Below are positions 1 through 8,453 of a stretch of DNA of 48,577 nucleotides, piece by piece. A program made the position numbers and the translations under genes. The stretch comes from an uncultured Oscillospiraceae bacterium (GTDB lineage Bacteria; Bacillota; Clostridia; Oscillospirales; Oscillospiraceae). Below the pieces are notes generated by a model. It ran no database searches, was not told the DNA's origin, and saw only the letters and a list, made by a program, of their open reading frames with translations. The number at the start of each line of letters is the position of its first letter. The stretch's first letter is position 1. The DNA lies in assembly GCA_944382995.1 (NCBI GenBank), contig CALWOF010000004.1:1-48577 (forward strand). Reading direction: 5' to 3'.

Positions 1-15
1 GAGGTCTGTGATCAC

Positions 16-591
16 ATGGATCTCACCCTTTACCGCAAAGAGGGTGCCTGGGAGAAGTCCTTCACCTACGATCTGACCCCAGAGGAGCGGCGGCTTCTGC
101 GGGCTGAGCTGGAGGAACATTGCCAGAAACAGTACGGGAAAACCCTGAACGATCTCTATGCGGAGCGGTACCGGCAGGAGGCCGGGACGCCGCCCGAACT
201 GGATGGCGGGAGCCAGCGGCTGGATCTGCGGCAGGTCACCTTTGAAGGCGACATCCCTGAGTACGACGGAACGCTGTCCTTTTACATGCCGGTCACTTTC
301 GACCCGGACGCGGTGTTTGGGACCAGTGTGGCCTCGGATTCCAATGGCGACTGGCTCAACGTCTACGCCAACTATGACCTGGAGACGGGAGAGCCGGAAC
401 GTGCTTTGAGTGTCATACTCATCTGCGACGATGGGAATGAGTTCGAATTTTCCTATCCCCTGACTGCCCCGGAGCGGGAACAGCTCCAAGAGAAGATGCG
501 GGACTACTGCCAGGCCCAGACCGGGATGTCCCTGGAGGAATACCGGCAGGAACTGCTCTCAGAGGAGCCATCCATGGGACCGCAGATGTGA
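16..591 (+). CDS. Hypothetical acidic protein of the mobile element
   Basis: A 191-residue acidic, soluble protein with no signal peptide or membrane segment. It contains two similar stretches, near residues 18-50 and 143-180, of the type Leu-Thr-x-x-Glu-Arg followed by a helix ending in a short 'x-Leu-x-Tyr' motif, which suggests an internal duplication (residues TPEERRLL and APEREQLQ are the clearest pair). I do not recognise the family. The reading frame stays open to the edge of the window, so the true start could be upstream, although a GAGG at positions 1-4 is suitably placed for the ATG used here. It lies at the head of the mobilization block, so an accessory role in the element is likely but unproven. 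Confidence 0.6.
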   Translation: MDLTLYRKEGAWEKSFTYDLTPEERRLLRAELEEHCQKQYGKTLNDLYAERYRQEAGTPPELDGGSQRLDLRQVTFEGDIPEYDGTLSFYMPVTFDPDAVFGTSVASDSNGDWLNVYANYDLETGEPERALSVILICDDGNEFEFSYPLTAPEREQLQEKMRDYCQAQTGMSLEEYRQELLSEEPSMGPQM

Positions 592-740
592 CCGCGCCGC
601 GAAGTTTTTATCTGCTGTTCACAGAAAGAACGGCAGTTTTTTGTTGGTGTTTGTGAATGGATTTACGGCCGGACTTGCGCCATTGTGTGTTTGGCGACGG
701 CCAGAGCAACGCAAAACGACTCGACGAGGAGGAAGATCAA

Positions 741-1157
741 ATGATGATGCAGAACCAAACCCTTACCCCCAGCGAGCTGATCCGCAGAGTTGCGGAGGAG
801 ACCCAGTGCCTGATGGATATGCGCAGGGAGTCCATGGAGAACGGGGAACTTCCGGAAATTCCGGAGGAACAGGACGAGATCATCCAGCTCTATCAGAACG
901 GGATCACGCTCATCGGCAAGGCGTGGGATCTCCAGACGGAGGCGGCAGCGGCGCGGGAACAGTTGCGGCACATCGCACCGGATGAGGACGAGGCCGACAC
1001 CTGGGAACTGACGGAGACGCAGATCCTGGGCATCCTGTGGGGCCTCTTCGACACCACGGTGCGGCTGGAGGCCTTGGAAGACCGGCAGGCCATCTACGCG
1101 CTCACCCAGGAGATCATGGACTTCCACGGCCTGGATCTGCGGGTGCAGTCCAACTGA
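741..1157 (+). CDS. Hypothetical acidic helical protein of the mobile element
   Basis: A 138-residue acidic, mostly helical protein. The start is set at the first of three consecutive ATG codons because a strong GAGGAGGAAG ribosome binding site lies directly upstream; the longer open frame upstream lacks one. No catalytic motif, membrane segment or cysteine cluster is visible. It sits between another hypothetical gene and the relaxosome genes, with a strong hairpin and an intrinsic terminator after it, so it is probably the last gene of an upstream transcription unit of the element. Function unknown. Confidence 0.65.
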   Translation: MMMQNQTLTPSELIRRVAEETQCLMDMRRESMENGELPEIPEEQDEIIQLYQNGITLIGKAWDLQTEAAAAREQLRHIAPDEDEADTWELTETQILGILWGLFDTTVRLEALEDRQAIYALTQEIMDFHGLDLRVQSN

Positions 1158-1558
1158 ATCACGCGCCAGACTGCGGGGAGGTGCCGCCCACCGAGGGCGG
1201 CGCCTCCTGTTCTCCCCACCGTTGCCCCTGTGTCGCCCCGTGTTGCCCTTTTGAGGGGCAGGACGGCCCCGTACCCCTTCAGGCCCCTTGAAACGCCGTG
1301 TGGCCGCTGTTTGGACACGGCCCCGGTCGGAGCAAGGAGCACCGAAAAAAGTACGAGGATAAAGGACCGCCGTGGTGTGCCCCGGCGGTCCGGCCACAAA
1401 GCCCCGCAGTGCGGGGCTTTTTCACGCTGATAGCACCGCCGTCGGTTTTGAGGTTTTGAGAAAAATCCGCCGTGGTGCTGATGCGAGAGACTACTGCCGC
1501 AGGGGATTCCGGCTGCTTTTACCGCCGCATATGGCCTTTTGAGAGATTTGGAGGAAGT
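1158..1558. other. Intergenic region with inverted repeats upstream of the relaxase genes; candidate oriT
   Basis: This 400-base gap has no convincing gene. It holds a 13-bp hairpin (1177-1189 with 1195-1207, five-base loop), a second inverted repeat of 9 bp (1364-1372 with 1383-1391, sequence GGACCGCCG) and an intrinsic terminator at 1398-1422. The eleven bases CCGCCGTGGTG occur twice, near 1368 and near 1468. Origins of transfer of MOB-P elements usually lie just upstream of the relaxosome genes and carry such repeats, so this is the best place for oriT. No nic site can be assigned by eye. Confidence 0.4.
1398..1422 (+). terminator. Intrinsic terminator ahead of the relaxosome genes
   Basis: A 10-bp perfect stem (AAAGCCCCGC with GCGGGGCTTT) closes a three-base loop and runs into TTTTT. 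It would end transcription from the upstream hypothetical genes before the relaxosome operon. Confidence 0.8.
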
Positions 1559-1993
1559 ATGGAACAAGAGAACAGACTGAAGATCACCGTCTGGCTGAAG
1601 CCGGACGTCGTACAGCGTATGGATGGCTGGCTCAAAGTGGACAACTGTAAGAGCCGTGGAGAGTTTACTGAAAAGGCCCTCCGGTTCTACATGGGATACC
1701 TGGCAACTGAGGACACATCGGTGTTCCTCTCCCGCACCCTGGTGGACACCCTCCAGGGGATCGTGGCGGACAGCCACAACCGCCTGCGCTCCATGATCTT
1801 CAAGTGGTGCGTGGAGCTGAATATGATGGGCCACACCATCGCCGCCCACTTCCGGGCAGACCCCATCAACCGCAGAGAGCTGCGGGCCTATGCCGTGGAT
1901 GAAGTGCGGCGCACCAACGGCCAGATCAGCTTCGACAGGGCGCTGGATCAGCAGCGCCGGTTCCCGGAGGATATCTTCGATGATGACGTATGA
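1559..1993 (+). CDS. Ribbon-helix-helix-like relaxosome accessory protein
   Basis: A 144-residue protein. Residues 7-40 read as a beta strand ('LKITVWLKPDVV') followed by two helices with 'SRGEFTEKALRFY', the pattern of ribbon-helix-helix DNA-binding proteins such as MobC-type accessory factors. The rest is helical. The start is the ATG preceded by GGAGGAAGT; a longer open frame upstream has no ribosome site. It overlaps the relaxase gene by four bases (ATGA), so the two are translationally coupled. By analogy with known relaxosomes it probably binds oriT and helps the relaxase nick; this is inference from fold and position. Confidence 0.7.
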   Translation: MEQENRLKITVWLKPDVVQRMDGWLKVDNCKSRGEFTEKALRFYMGYLATEDTSVFLSRTLVDTLQGIVADSHNRLRSMIFKWCVELNMMGHTIAAHFRADPINRRELRAYAVDEVRRTNGQISFDRALDQQRRFPEDIFDDDV

Positions 1994-3822
1994 GTGACCT
2001 TCGATTCATGTCACCGTATCTCAAAGGCGGCGGAGACAGCGCCCGGAGAGCAAACCGTATCCGCTACTTTGCCACTCGCCCCGGTGTGGAGGTGCTCACC
2101 GATGGAAGTAGTCTGCCGGCCACCAAGAAACAGAAAGCCTATATCCAGCGGCTGCTTCGCGCCTTCCCTGACGCCAGGGAGCTTCTTGAGTATGCCGACT
2201 ACCTGGAGCACCCGACACAGGAGTCCGCTTCGGAGTTCATCCGACAGGCTCGAGAGGACTTTGCGGTGCCCATGAGTCAGCGGGAGAACTACCTGGACTA
2301 CGTGTCCCACCGCCCCGGCGTGGAGCTGCGGGGAGAGCATGGCCTCTGGACCAGCGGCGGAAAGGTGGAGAATCTGGCTGAGGCGGTACGGGAGGTGGCG
2401 GAACACCCCGGGAACGTGTGGACACCAGTGGTGGCGATCCGTCGGCAGGACGCGGAGCGGTTGGGGTATGACAATGCAGAAAACTGGCGTGCCCTGGTAA
2501 ATGCCTGCCTCTGCGACATCGCCAAGGGCTACAAGATACATCCGGATCACCTGCGATGGTATGCTGCCTTCCACGAAAAAGAGAAGAGCGTCCATATCCA
2601 CATGGTGATCTTCTCCTCGGCCCCCAAGGAAGGGTATCTCACCCAGGACGGCATCCGACAGGTGAAATCCGCCTTCGCCCGGCGGATCTTCCAACAGGAC
2701 CTGATGCACGTCTATGAACAGAAGACAGAGTACCGCAATCAGCTGCAGCAGAATGCCGCGGCAGCCGTGCAAGAACTGATTCGGCAGATGCGGGATGGGA
2801 CCCTGGAGAATCCACAGCTGGAAGATCAGATAGAGGCATTGGCGCGGCGTCTGCAGACGGTCAGAGGGAAAAAGGTCTACGGCTACCTGCCGCCGGAGGT
2901 GAAGCTGATGGTGGATGGGATTGTGGATGCGCTGGCTGCTGATGAGCGAGTGACAAAAGCCTATGATCTCTGGAATGAGATGCGGGAGTCCATCTGCCGG
3001 ACCTACTCGGAGAACCTGCCGGAGCGGCTGCCGCTCTCCAAACAGAAGGAGTTCAAGCCTGTGCGGAACATGGTGATCCGAGAGGCGTTACTACTGGTAC
3101 AACAGGAAGAAGGGATTGCGGAAGAGCCGCAGCGGGAAGCTGACCTACGCCACGTCCAACACGCTGCGGAGAGCGGCGATCCGGCGGCCATGTGTGATCT
3201 AAGCGACCTCCTGATGAAGCAGAGAAGAAGCAGTGAGGCGCTGTACTGGCTGGAGCAGTCCGCCCGAAATGGCGATCCTCGCGGGCAATATGCGCTTGGA
3301 ATGTGGTATCTAAAACAAGGGAATGTCCAAAACGCGCTCCGATGGCTGACTGCGGCTGCTGGCCTGGGCAGCAGCACCGCTCAGTACCGTCTGGGGGTAC
3401 TGTACCTGAAGGGCGAACAGGTGGAGAAGAATTGGGAGCTGGCAGTCCGATATCTGACTGCCTCCGCGGAGTGCGGAAACAAGTATGCTCAGTACACACT
3501 GGGAAGTCTGTATCATTCCGGAGATGGGGTCTCCAGAGACGAGGCCCTGGGCCGGGAGTGGCTGTCCTGTTCTGCGGCCCAGGGAAACCCATACGCCCAG
3601 CATCTGCTGGATCACCCGGGCCAGAACTGGTCTATTGCAGCCCAGTCTGTGACGCGGCTGCTGTACCACATGAGCCGGATCTTCGAGGACAACTGCAAGA
3701 CAGACGCCATGCACCGGGGGCTGCAGATCGACCGCAAGCGCCGGCAGCAGCTCCGGGTGCGGAGAGTGGCTCTGGGGCACAAGCCGGATGACCATGAAGA
3801 TGAAGAAATCAGTTTGCGATGA
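1990..3822 (+). CDS. MobP-type relaxase with C-terminal Sel1 repeats
   Basis: A 610-residue relaxase that should nick oriT and lead the strand into the recipient. The three-histidine metal motif is clear: H195, then H202 and H204 in 'SVHIHMV'. Two 'Y-x-x-x-R-P-G-V-E' segments lie at residues 26-34 and 104-112, the second followed by 'GEHGLW', as in the MobP3-like relaxases of Clostridia elements (Tn1549 type). Either Y26 or Y104 could be the nicking tyrosine. Residues about 395-545 form four to five Sel1-like helical repeats (for example 'GNPYAQHLL'), a protein-binding module. The tail is basic then acidic, ending '...GHKPDDHEDEE', a motif that also survives in a remnant at 28021-28131. The gene overlaps the upstream accessory gene by four bases. 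Confidence 0.88.
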   Translation: MSDLRFMSPYLKGGGDSARRANRIRYFATRPGVEVLTDGSSLPATKKQKAYIQRLLRAFPDARELLEYADYLEHPTQESASEFIRQAREDFAVPMSQRENYLDYVSHRPGVELRGEHGLWTSGGKVENLAEAVREVAEHPGNVWTPVVAIRRQDAERLGYDNAENWRALVNACLCDIAKGYKIHPDHLRWYAAFHEKEKSVHIHMVIFSSAPKEGYLTQDGIRQVKSAFARRIFQQDLMHVYEQKTEYRNQLQQNAAAAVQELIRQMRDGTLENPQLEDQIEALARRLQTVRGKKVYGYLPPEVKLMVDGIVDALAADERVTKAYDLWNEMRESICRTYSENLPERLPLSKQKEFKPVRNMVIREALLLVQQEEGIAEEPQREADLRHVQHAAESGDPAAMCDLSDLLMKQRRSSEALYWLEQSARNGDPRGQYALGMWYLKQGNVQNALRWLTAAAGLGSSTAQYRLGVLYLKGEQVEKNWELAVRYLTASAECGNKYAQYTLGSLYHSGDGVSRDEALGREWLSCSAAQGNPYAQHLLDHPGQNWSIAAQSVTRLLYHMSRIFEDNCKTDAMHRGLQIDRKRRQQLRVRRVALGHKPDDHEDEEISLR

Positions 3823-3835
3823 GACAGTCACCCCC

Positions 3836-3866
3836 TTGACTAAAAATATATATCATGGTATATACT
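3836..3866 (+). promoter_or_regulatory. Promoter of the vapBC-like operon
   Basis: TTGACT at 3836-3841 is followed by TATATA (3859-3864, 17-base spacer) or TATACT (3861-3866, 19-base spacer). The spacer and -10 region form an imperfect AT-rich palindrome around CATG, a plausible operator for the VapB-like antitoxin. Confidence 0.65.
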
Positions 3867-3886
3867 AAGTAAGGAGGTGTGTCACC

Positions 3887-4117
3887 ATGGAGACGGCAAA
3901 GATTTTTGAAACAGGTAGGAGTCAAGCTGTACGACTGCCAAAGAAATTCCGTTTCAATGCTGATGAGGTGGTCATACAGCAGTTGGGCGACGCTGTGCTT
4001 CTGGTTCCCAAGGAGTCTTTGTGGCAGACATTTCTGGATGGTCTGAACGGATTCACAGATGATGTCTTCGAAAATGGACGAGAGCAGGGATTGCAGGAGG
4101 AACGTGAATCTCTATGA
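3887..4117 (+). CDS. vapB: VapB-like antitoxin (AbrB/SpoVT fold)
   Basis: A 76-residue antitoxin. The N-terminal 45 residues match the swapped-hairpin AbrB fold of VapB proteins: '[17 protein letters not shown]' followed by '[16 protein letters not shown]'. The acidic C-terminal tail from about residue 48 would wrap the toxin. A strong AAGGAGGTG site precedes the ATG. The stop codon overlaps the toxin start by four bases. VapB proteins bind their own promoter, and an AT-rich palindrome sits in this promoter. Its usual jobs in a mobile element are stabilizing the element and regulating the toxin. Confidence 0.88.
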   Translation: METAKIFETGRSQAVRLPKKFRFNADEVVIQQLGDAVLLVPKESLWQTFLDGLNGFTDDVFENGREQGLQEERESL

Positions 4118-4515
4118 TGTATATGCTGGATACCAATATCTGCATCTATACGATGAAGAGGAAGCCCGAGAAGGTCCTGCAACGGTTCCAAAAGGCGCTG
4201 GATGAAGGGCTTTGTATCTCATCCATTACATTGGCCGAGCTGGAATATGGTATGCAGCACAGCTCTGATCCAGTAAAAAACGAGCGGGCCCTGATTCGAT
4301 TCCTGGCACCGCTGAGTATTTTGCCATTCGGCGCGCTCGCAGCATCTGAATACGGTGCGATTCGAGCGGAGCTGCAGCGTAAGGGTACCCCGATTGGCCC
4401 CCTGGATATGCTGATTGCAGGGCATGCCAGAGCAGAGAATCTGATTCTTGTGACAAATAACGTCCGAGCATTTGAGCGGGTGCCGGACCTGGAGATCGAA
4501 AATTGGGCGGAGTGA
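4114..4515 (+). CDS. vapC: VapC-like PIN-domain ribonuclease toxin
   Basis: A 133-residue PIN-domain protein of normal length for VapC. The acidic metal-binding residues are D6 in 'MLDTNICIY', E42 in 'TLAELEYG' and D98 in '[11 protein letters not shown]'; the fourth position is the Asn of 'VTNN' (N115 or N116), a common variant. VapC toxins cleave tRNA or rRNA when freed from VapB; the target here cannot be told from sequence. The start overlaps the antitoxin stop; a second ATG three codons on (4123) is possible. The gene is intact. Confidence 0.9.
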   Translation: MMYMLDTNICIYTMKRKPEKVLQRFQKALDEGLCISSITLAELEYGMQHSSDPVKNERALIRFLAPLSILPFGALAASEYGAIRAELQRKGTPIGPLDMLIAGHARAENLILVTNNVRAFERVPDLEIENWAE

Positions 4516-4543
4516 TTTGACAGCTATCTATGGGAAAGTTTAT

Positions 4544-4753
4544 ATGGGAAATCGTTTTGTACCAGATGACGGTGTAGTAGTACAAAGGGCCAGACAGGCC
4601 GTAACCCTAGCACTTAAAAAGAAGCAGATTTTAGGGCAGCCGATTGCCCGGTTCGATCCGAATACCAGAAAGGTGTACCTGGAATACAGTGACGGTACCT
4701 GCGTGGACTGCGGTATGGCTACGCGTGGACGTTATAGCGAGTGGCGAAAATAG
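4544..4753 (+). CDS. Small basic hypothetical protein
   Basis: A 69-residue basic protein beginning 'MGNRFVPDDGVVVQRARQAV' and ending in a cysteine-containing strand ('GTCVDCGM'). It lies 28 bases after the VapC gene in the same direction. The ribosome site is weak (GGGAAAG eight bases upstream), so the start is not certain, but the amino-acid composition and the Asp-Pro-Asn-Thr-Arg-Lys strand pattern look like a real small folded protein. I do not recognise a function. Confidence 0.55.
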   Translation: MGNRFVPDDGVVVQRARQAVTLALKKKQILGQPIARFDPNTRKVYLEYSDGTCVDCGMATRGRYSEWRK

Positions 4754-4805
4754 GCGAATGCTTCTTTGACAACTCTCTGGATGCTCGTACCGTATCTTCA
4801 CAAAG

Positions 4806-4964
4806 ATGAAAGATATCTGCTGGTATTGTCCGGAGACCGGATTATGGCTAAAGGACGATATCATAGCACTGCCAGAGATCAAAACCGCCATGTGCGGTGC
4901 GCTGAGCAAAGCGATGGTCGAGTATTTCTGCTGGACAGAGAAACGTGTATTGATTATACTATAA
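4806..4964 (+). CDS. Possible 52-residue protein, low confidence
   Basis: The frame from this ATG gives 'MKDICWYCPETG' followed by 'LPEIKTAMCGALSKAM' and ends at 4962-4964. The sequence has protein-like composition with a CxxC-type pair (C5 and C8), but there is no ribosome binding site, and the frame is open upstream only to 4770 with no start. It may be the tail of a decayed gene. The stretch 4754-5005 otherwise shows no gene. Confidence 0.25.
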   Translation: MKDICWYCPETGLWLKDDIIALPEIKTAMCGALSKAMVEYFCWTEKRVLIIL

Positions 4965-5005
4965 TTAGTTAAGAAGTTTCGCCTGATCGATTTGGAGGAG
5001 ATTTC

Positions 5006-5677
5006 ATGGACGGAGCCATGGAAAACCTGTATCGAAAAATAGCTGCCATCGGACGAAGGTTCCGGGCAGAGCGTGTGGTGCTGTTCGGCTCCAGAGCCAG
5101 GGGGGACAACCGCTCCCGCAGTGACATTGATATCGCGGTTTTCGGAGCGTCCCCAGATGACTTGCCTGCATTTCGTGAGCAGCTGGACGAATTGCCGACC
5201 CTCCTGGAATTTGATCTGGTTTTTGTGACAGAGCAAACCGATCCAAAATTGGTGGCCAATATTGAACGGGATGGTGTGATTTTAATGGACAAAATGCAGG
5301 AGAAGTATGAAAAGCTGGTCCAGGCCGTCCAACGTTTGGATGAGGCCATCGCTGATTACGATCAGATGGGCCTGGATTCCATCCGCGATGGTGTCATCCA
5401 GAGATTTGAGTTCTGTGCGGAGCTGGCCTGGAAGACACTGCGAGAGTATTTGCTGGACCAGGGGTATACAGAGATCAACAGCCCGAAGTCTGTGATGAAG
5501 CAGGCGTTTGCGGACGGTATTCTGGATCACGAAGAAGGCTGGCTCCACCTCCTGGATGCCCGCAATGAAACCTCGCATATCTACGATGAAGTAACAGCCA
5601 CAACTGTATTCGGAGATATCCGGACTGTGTACGATCCGCTCTTGAAAAATCTGATTCAGAAACTAGGGACAAAATAA
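5006..5677 (+). CDS. Single-chain MNT nucleotidyltransferase-HEPN protein
   Basis: A 223-residue fusion of two parts that are normally separate genes (the HI0073/HI0074 pair, or MntA-HepT). Residues 1-95 are a minimal nucleotidyltransferase: G28-S29 then ten residues then D40-x-D42, with a third acidic residue at D70 ('LEFDLVFV'). Residues about 97-220 are the HI0074-like helical 'substrate-binding' domain, a HEPN fold, with 'SPKSVMKQAF' and the R-x4-H ribonuclease-type motif R186-H191 ('ARNETSHIYDE'). In two-gene type VII toxin-antitoxin systems, MNT modifies and silences the HEPN RNase; here both would be cis-linked. GGAGGAG precedes the ATG. All key residues are present. Confidence 0.85.
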   Translation: MDGAMENLYRKIAAIGRRFRAERVVLFGSRARGDNRSRSDIDIAVFGASPDDLPAFREQLDELPTLLEFDLVFVTEQTDPKLVANIERDGVILMDKMQEKYEKLVQAVQRLDEAIADYDQMGLDSIRDGVIQRFEFCAELAWKTLREYLLDQGYTEINSPKSVMKQAFADGILDHEEGWLHLLDARNETSHIYDEVTATTVFGDIRTVYDPLLKNLIQKLGTK

Positions 5678-5706
5678 ATCTCAGCTTAATTTACGATCGA
5701 TTTGGA

Positions 5707-5747
5707 AGCGCCCGTTCTCCATCTGGAGAGTGGGTGCTTTTTCTTTT
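5707..5747 (+). terminator. Intrinsic terminator after the MNT-HEPN gene
   Basis: A 14-bp stem with three G-T wobbles (5707-5720 with 5725-5738, loop ATCT) is followed by a T-rich tract to 5747. It separates the toxin-antitoxin block from the TOPRIM/coupling-protein operon. Confidence 0.85.
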
Positions 5748-5756
5748 AGGGGTGAG

Positions 5757-6686
5757 ATGATCATAAAAGAATATATCCTATTCAGTGACGAGCAAAAGCG
5801 CCGGGCCAATGCGGTGGATCTGGAGGATTACCTGCTCCGCCGGGGCGAGAAACTACTTCCATCGGGCCGGGATAAGCGTCTGGCCTCAGATCACAGTGTG
5901 ACCATCCGAGGCAGCGAGTGGTTCGACCATGAGACCCAGCAAGGCGGCCGCGCCATCGACTTCGTGCGGATGCACGATGGCTGCTCCTTCCAGGAGGCGG
6001 TCACGAAACTGCTGAACGGAGAGCAGGGACAGATGTTTCAGCAGGCGGAGGAACGGAAAGAGAAATTGCCGAAACCCTTTGCCCTGCCAGCCGCCCATCA
6101 CACCATGCGCCGGGTGTACGCCTACCTTATCCAGCAGCGGCACCTCGACCGGGATATCATCACCCATTTCGCACGGGCGGGAACGCTCTATGAGGATGCG
6201 GACTATCACAACGCCGTGTTCGTCGGGACAGACGAACACGGCGTTCCACGTCATGCACAGAAGCGCAGCACCAATAGCTGTGGAAGAGCCATCAAGCTCA
6301 ATGTAGAGGGCAGCGAGGCACGATACAGCTTTCACCACCTGGGAGACGATGGGGACCTGTATGTGTTTGAGGCTCCCATCGACCTGCTTTCCTATCTCGC
6401 CCTGTACCCGGAAGACTGGCAGCGCCACAGCTATGTGGCCTGCTGCGGCACCAGCTATGAGCCGGTGCGGTGGATGCTGACGCAAATGGAGACACCGCAA
6501 ATGGTCTCTCTGTGTCTGGACCACGACAGAGCAGGGGAACGTGGAAGTGAGCGGATGGCGGAACAGATCGCATCGGAGTTCGGCATTCCCACTCGGCGAC
6601 TGATATCAGAACAAAAGGATTGGAATGAAGACCTCTGCGCCATGCAGGAACACCCAAAGCAGGGGATGGAAATGAAAATGAGGTGA
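5757..6686 (+). CDS. TOPRIM/DUF3991-like primase-related protein
   Basis: A 309-residue protein related to the primase-like proteins of ICEs. Residues 50-95 resemble the DnaG N-terminal fold without the zinc cysteines ('GGRAIDFVRMHDGCSFQEAV'). The TOPRIM domain follows: E206 area in 'YVFEAPIDLLSYLALYP' and the D-x-D of 'CLDHDRAGERG'. Such proteins are thought to act on the transferred single strand after conjugation, either priming or processing it; that is family knowledge, not shown here. The start is the ATG preceded by AGGGGTGAG, nine codons inside the longest frame. Nine bases separate it from the coupling-protein gene. Confidence 0.78.
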   Translation: MIIKEYILFSDEQKRRANAVDLEDYLLRRGEKLLPSGRDKRLASDHSVTIRGSEWFDHETQQGGRAIDFVRMHDGCSFQEAVTKLLNGEQGQMFQQAEERKEKLPKPFALPAAHHTMRRVYAYLIQQRHLDRDIITHFARAGTLYEDADYHNAVFVGTDEHGVPRHAQKRSTNSCGRAIKLNVEGSEARYSFHHLGDDGDLYVFEAPIDLLSYLALYPEDWQRHSYVACCGTSYEPVRWMLTQMETPQMVSLCLDHDRAGERGSERMAEQIASEFGIPTRRLISEQKDWNEDLCAMQEHPKQGMEMKMR

Positions 6687-6695
6687 GAGATCCAA

Positions 6696-8453
6696 ATGAA
6701 CCAGAATGTCTGGTCACTGATTGGCTTTGCCGCGGTGGCTTTGATCGTGGTGGGAGGGCTGGCATTTCTTTCCCAGCACTACACCCTGGACAATATCAAG
6801 AGTAAAACTGTGGGTGACGGGCAGTACGGCACAGCCCGCTGGGCGACAAAGCGGGAGGTTCAAAAGACGTACCGCCATGTGCCTTTCCGGCCGCACCGCT
6901 GGCGGAGGGGCAAACAGCTGCCGAAGCAGCAGGGGCTGGTGCTGGGCAGCGTGGGCCGGAAGAACCATGTCACAGCCTTAGTGGATTGCGACGACATACA
7001 CTGCCTGATGATCGGCGCCAGCGGCGTGGGCAAGACCGCTTTCTTCCTGTATCCGAATCTGGAGTATGCCTGCGCCTGCGGCATGAGCTTTCTGGCTCTG
7101 GATACCAAGGGAGACCTGGCCCGGAACTACGGCGCCGTGGCCAGTCAATACTACGGCTACAAAGTCTCTGTGATCGACCTGCGAAATCCTACCCGGTCCG
7201 ACGGCAGCAACCTGATGACACTCATCAACCGCTACATGGACCTGTCTCGGAGGGCCCCGAAAGAACTTGGCCATAAGGCCCGGGCGGAGAACTACGCGAA
7301 GATCCTGGCCAAGACGCTCATCGCCAACGGAGGTGACGGCACCGCCCAGTACGGCCAGAACGCCTATTTCTACGAGGCGGCCGAAGGCGTGCTGAGCTCG
7401 ATCCTGCTCCTGCTGGCGGAATACCTGCCGCCGGAGAAAGGCCAGCCGGATATGCGGCACATCGTGTCCGTGTTCCAGCTGATCCAGGATCTCCTTGCTC
7501 CGGATCCCCGCCGCAAAGGGGTCAATGGATTTCAGACTCTGCTGGACCTTCTGCCAGAGCACCACCAGGCAAAGCGGCTGGCCACGTCGGCGGTGGGCGC
7601 CTCCGAGGCGTCCATGGCCTCGGTGATCTCCACTGCCCTCTCCCGCCTGAATGTCTTTTTGGACACAGAGATGGAGCAAGTCCTCTGCTTTGACAGCGCC
7701 ATGGACGCGGAGACCTTCGCCTCGGAGCGATGCGCCCTCTTCTTGATCGTCCCAGAGGAGGATACCACCAAGCACTTCATGGCCAGCCTCACCATCCAGA
7801 ACCTGGCGCGGGAACTCTTCTCGCTAGCGGACGAAAACGACGGAAAGCTGAAGAATCGGGTGGTGTTCTTCTGCGACGAGCTGGGCACCATGCCGCCCTT
7901 TGACATCCTGCCCCTGTTCTCCGCCGGCCGCTCCCGGCGGCTGACGCTGGTGCCCATCATCCAGAGCATCGCCCAGCTGGAGAAGAACTACGGCAAGGAG
8001 GGCGCGGAGATCATCCAGGATAACGTGCAGGACACCATCTTCGGCGGCTTCGCGCCTAACTCCAAGACCGCGGAGGAGCTGTCCAAATCCCTGGGAAGCC
8101 GGACGGTCCTCTCCGGCAGCATCTCCAGAGGGAAGAATGATCCGAGCCAGAGCTTACAGATGATGGAGCGTCCCTTGATGACGCCGGACGAATTGAAATC
8201 CATCCCCAAGGGAGAGTTCATTGTCATGAAGACCGGAGCCCATCCCATGCGGACCCGGCTGCGGCTGTTTCTGGAGTGGGGCATCACCTTCGGCAAGCCC
8301 TACCGGGTACCGGAACGGATGGACCGGACGGTGGCCTGCGCCGGCAGGAAGGAGCTGATCCGGGCCATCTGGGCGGACCAGGAGCGGAGAGAGCGGCAGG
8401 AGATGCGTGCCGTCCGCCAGAGCAGCTACAACACGGAGGAGAAGAGAACATGA
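6696..8453 (+). CDS. VirD4/TraG-type type IV coupling protein
   Basis: A 585-residue ATPase that links the relaxosome to the conjugation channel at the membrane. An N-terminal membrane segment is seen at residues 5-26. Walker A is 'GASGVGKT' at 107-114, Walker B is 'VVFFCDELG' near 388-396, and the TraG-type stretches 'FLALDTKGDLARNYG' and 'NNVQDTIF-like' ('NVQDTIFGGFAPNSKTAEELS') are in order. Many family members have two membrane segments; only one is clear here. The gene directly follows the TOPRIM gene and overlaps the next small gene by four bases, so the three are one operon. Confidence 0.92.
   Translation: MNQNVWSLIGFAAVALIVVGGLAFLSQHYTLDNIKSKTVGDGQYGTARWATKREVQKTYRHVPFRPHRWRRGKQLPKQQGLVLGSVGRKNHVTALVDCDDIHCLMIGASGVGKTAFFLYPNLEYACACGMSFLALDTKGDLARNYGAVASQYYGYKVSVIDLRNPTRSDGSNLMTLINRYMDLSRRAPKELGHKARAENYAKILAKTLIANGGDGTAQYGQNAYFYEAAEGVLSSILLLLAEYLPPEKGQPDMRHIVSVFQLIQDLLAPDPRRKGVNGFQTLLDLLPEHHQAKRLATSAVGASEASMASVISTALSRLNVFLDTEMEQVLCFDSAMDAETFASERCALFLIVPEEDTTKHFMASLTIQNLARELFSLADENDGKLKNRVVFFCDELGTMPPFDILPLFSAGRSRRLTLVPIIQSIAQLEKNYGKEGAEIIQDNVQDTIFGGFAPNSKTAEELSKSLGSRTVLSGSISRGKNDPSQSLQMMERPLMTPDELKSIPKGEFIVMKTGAHPMRTRLRLFLEWGITFGKPYRVPERMDRTVACAGRKELIRAIWADQERRERQEMRAVRQSSYNTEEKRT

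Noticed and set aside
4766..4972. A 68-residue plus-strand frame between the small basic gene and the MNT-HEPN gene.
   Set aside because: No ribosome site, and another frame in the same stretch looks more protein-like though it too is doubtful.
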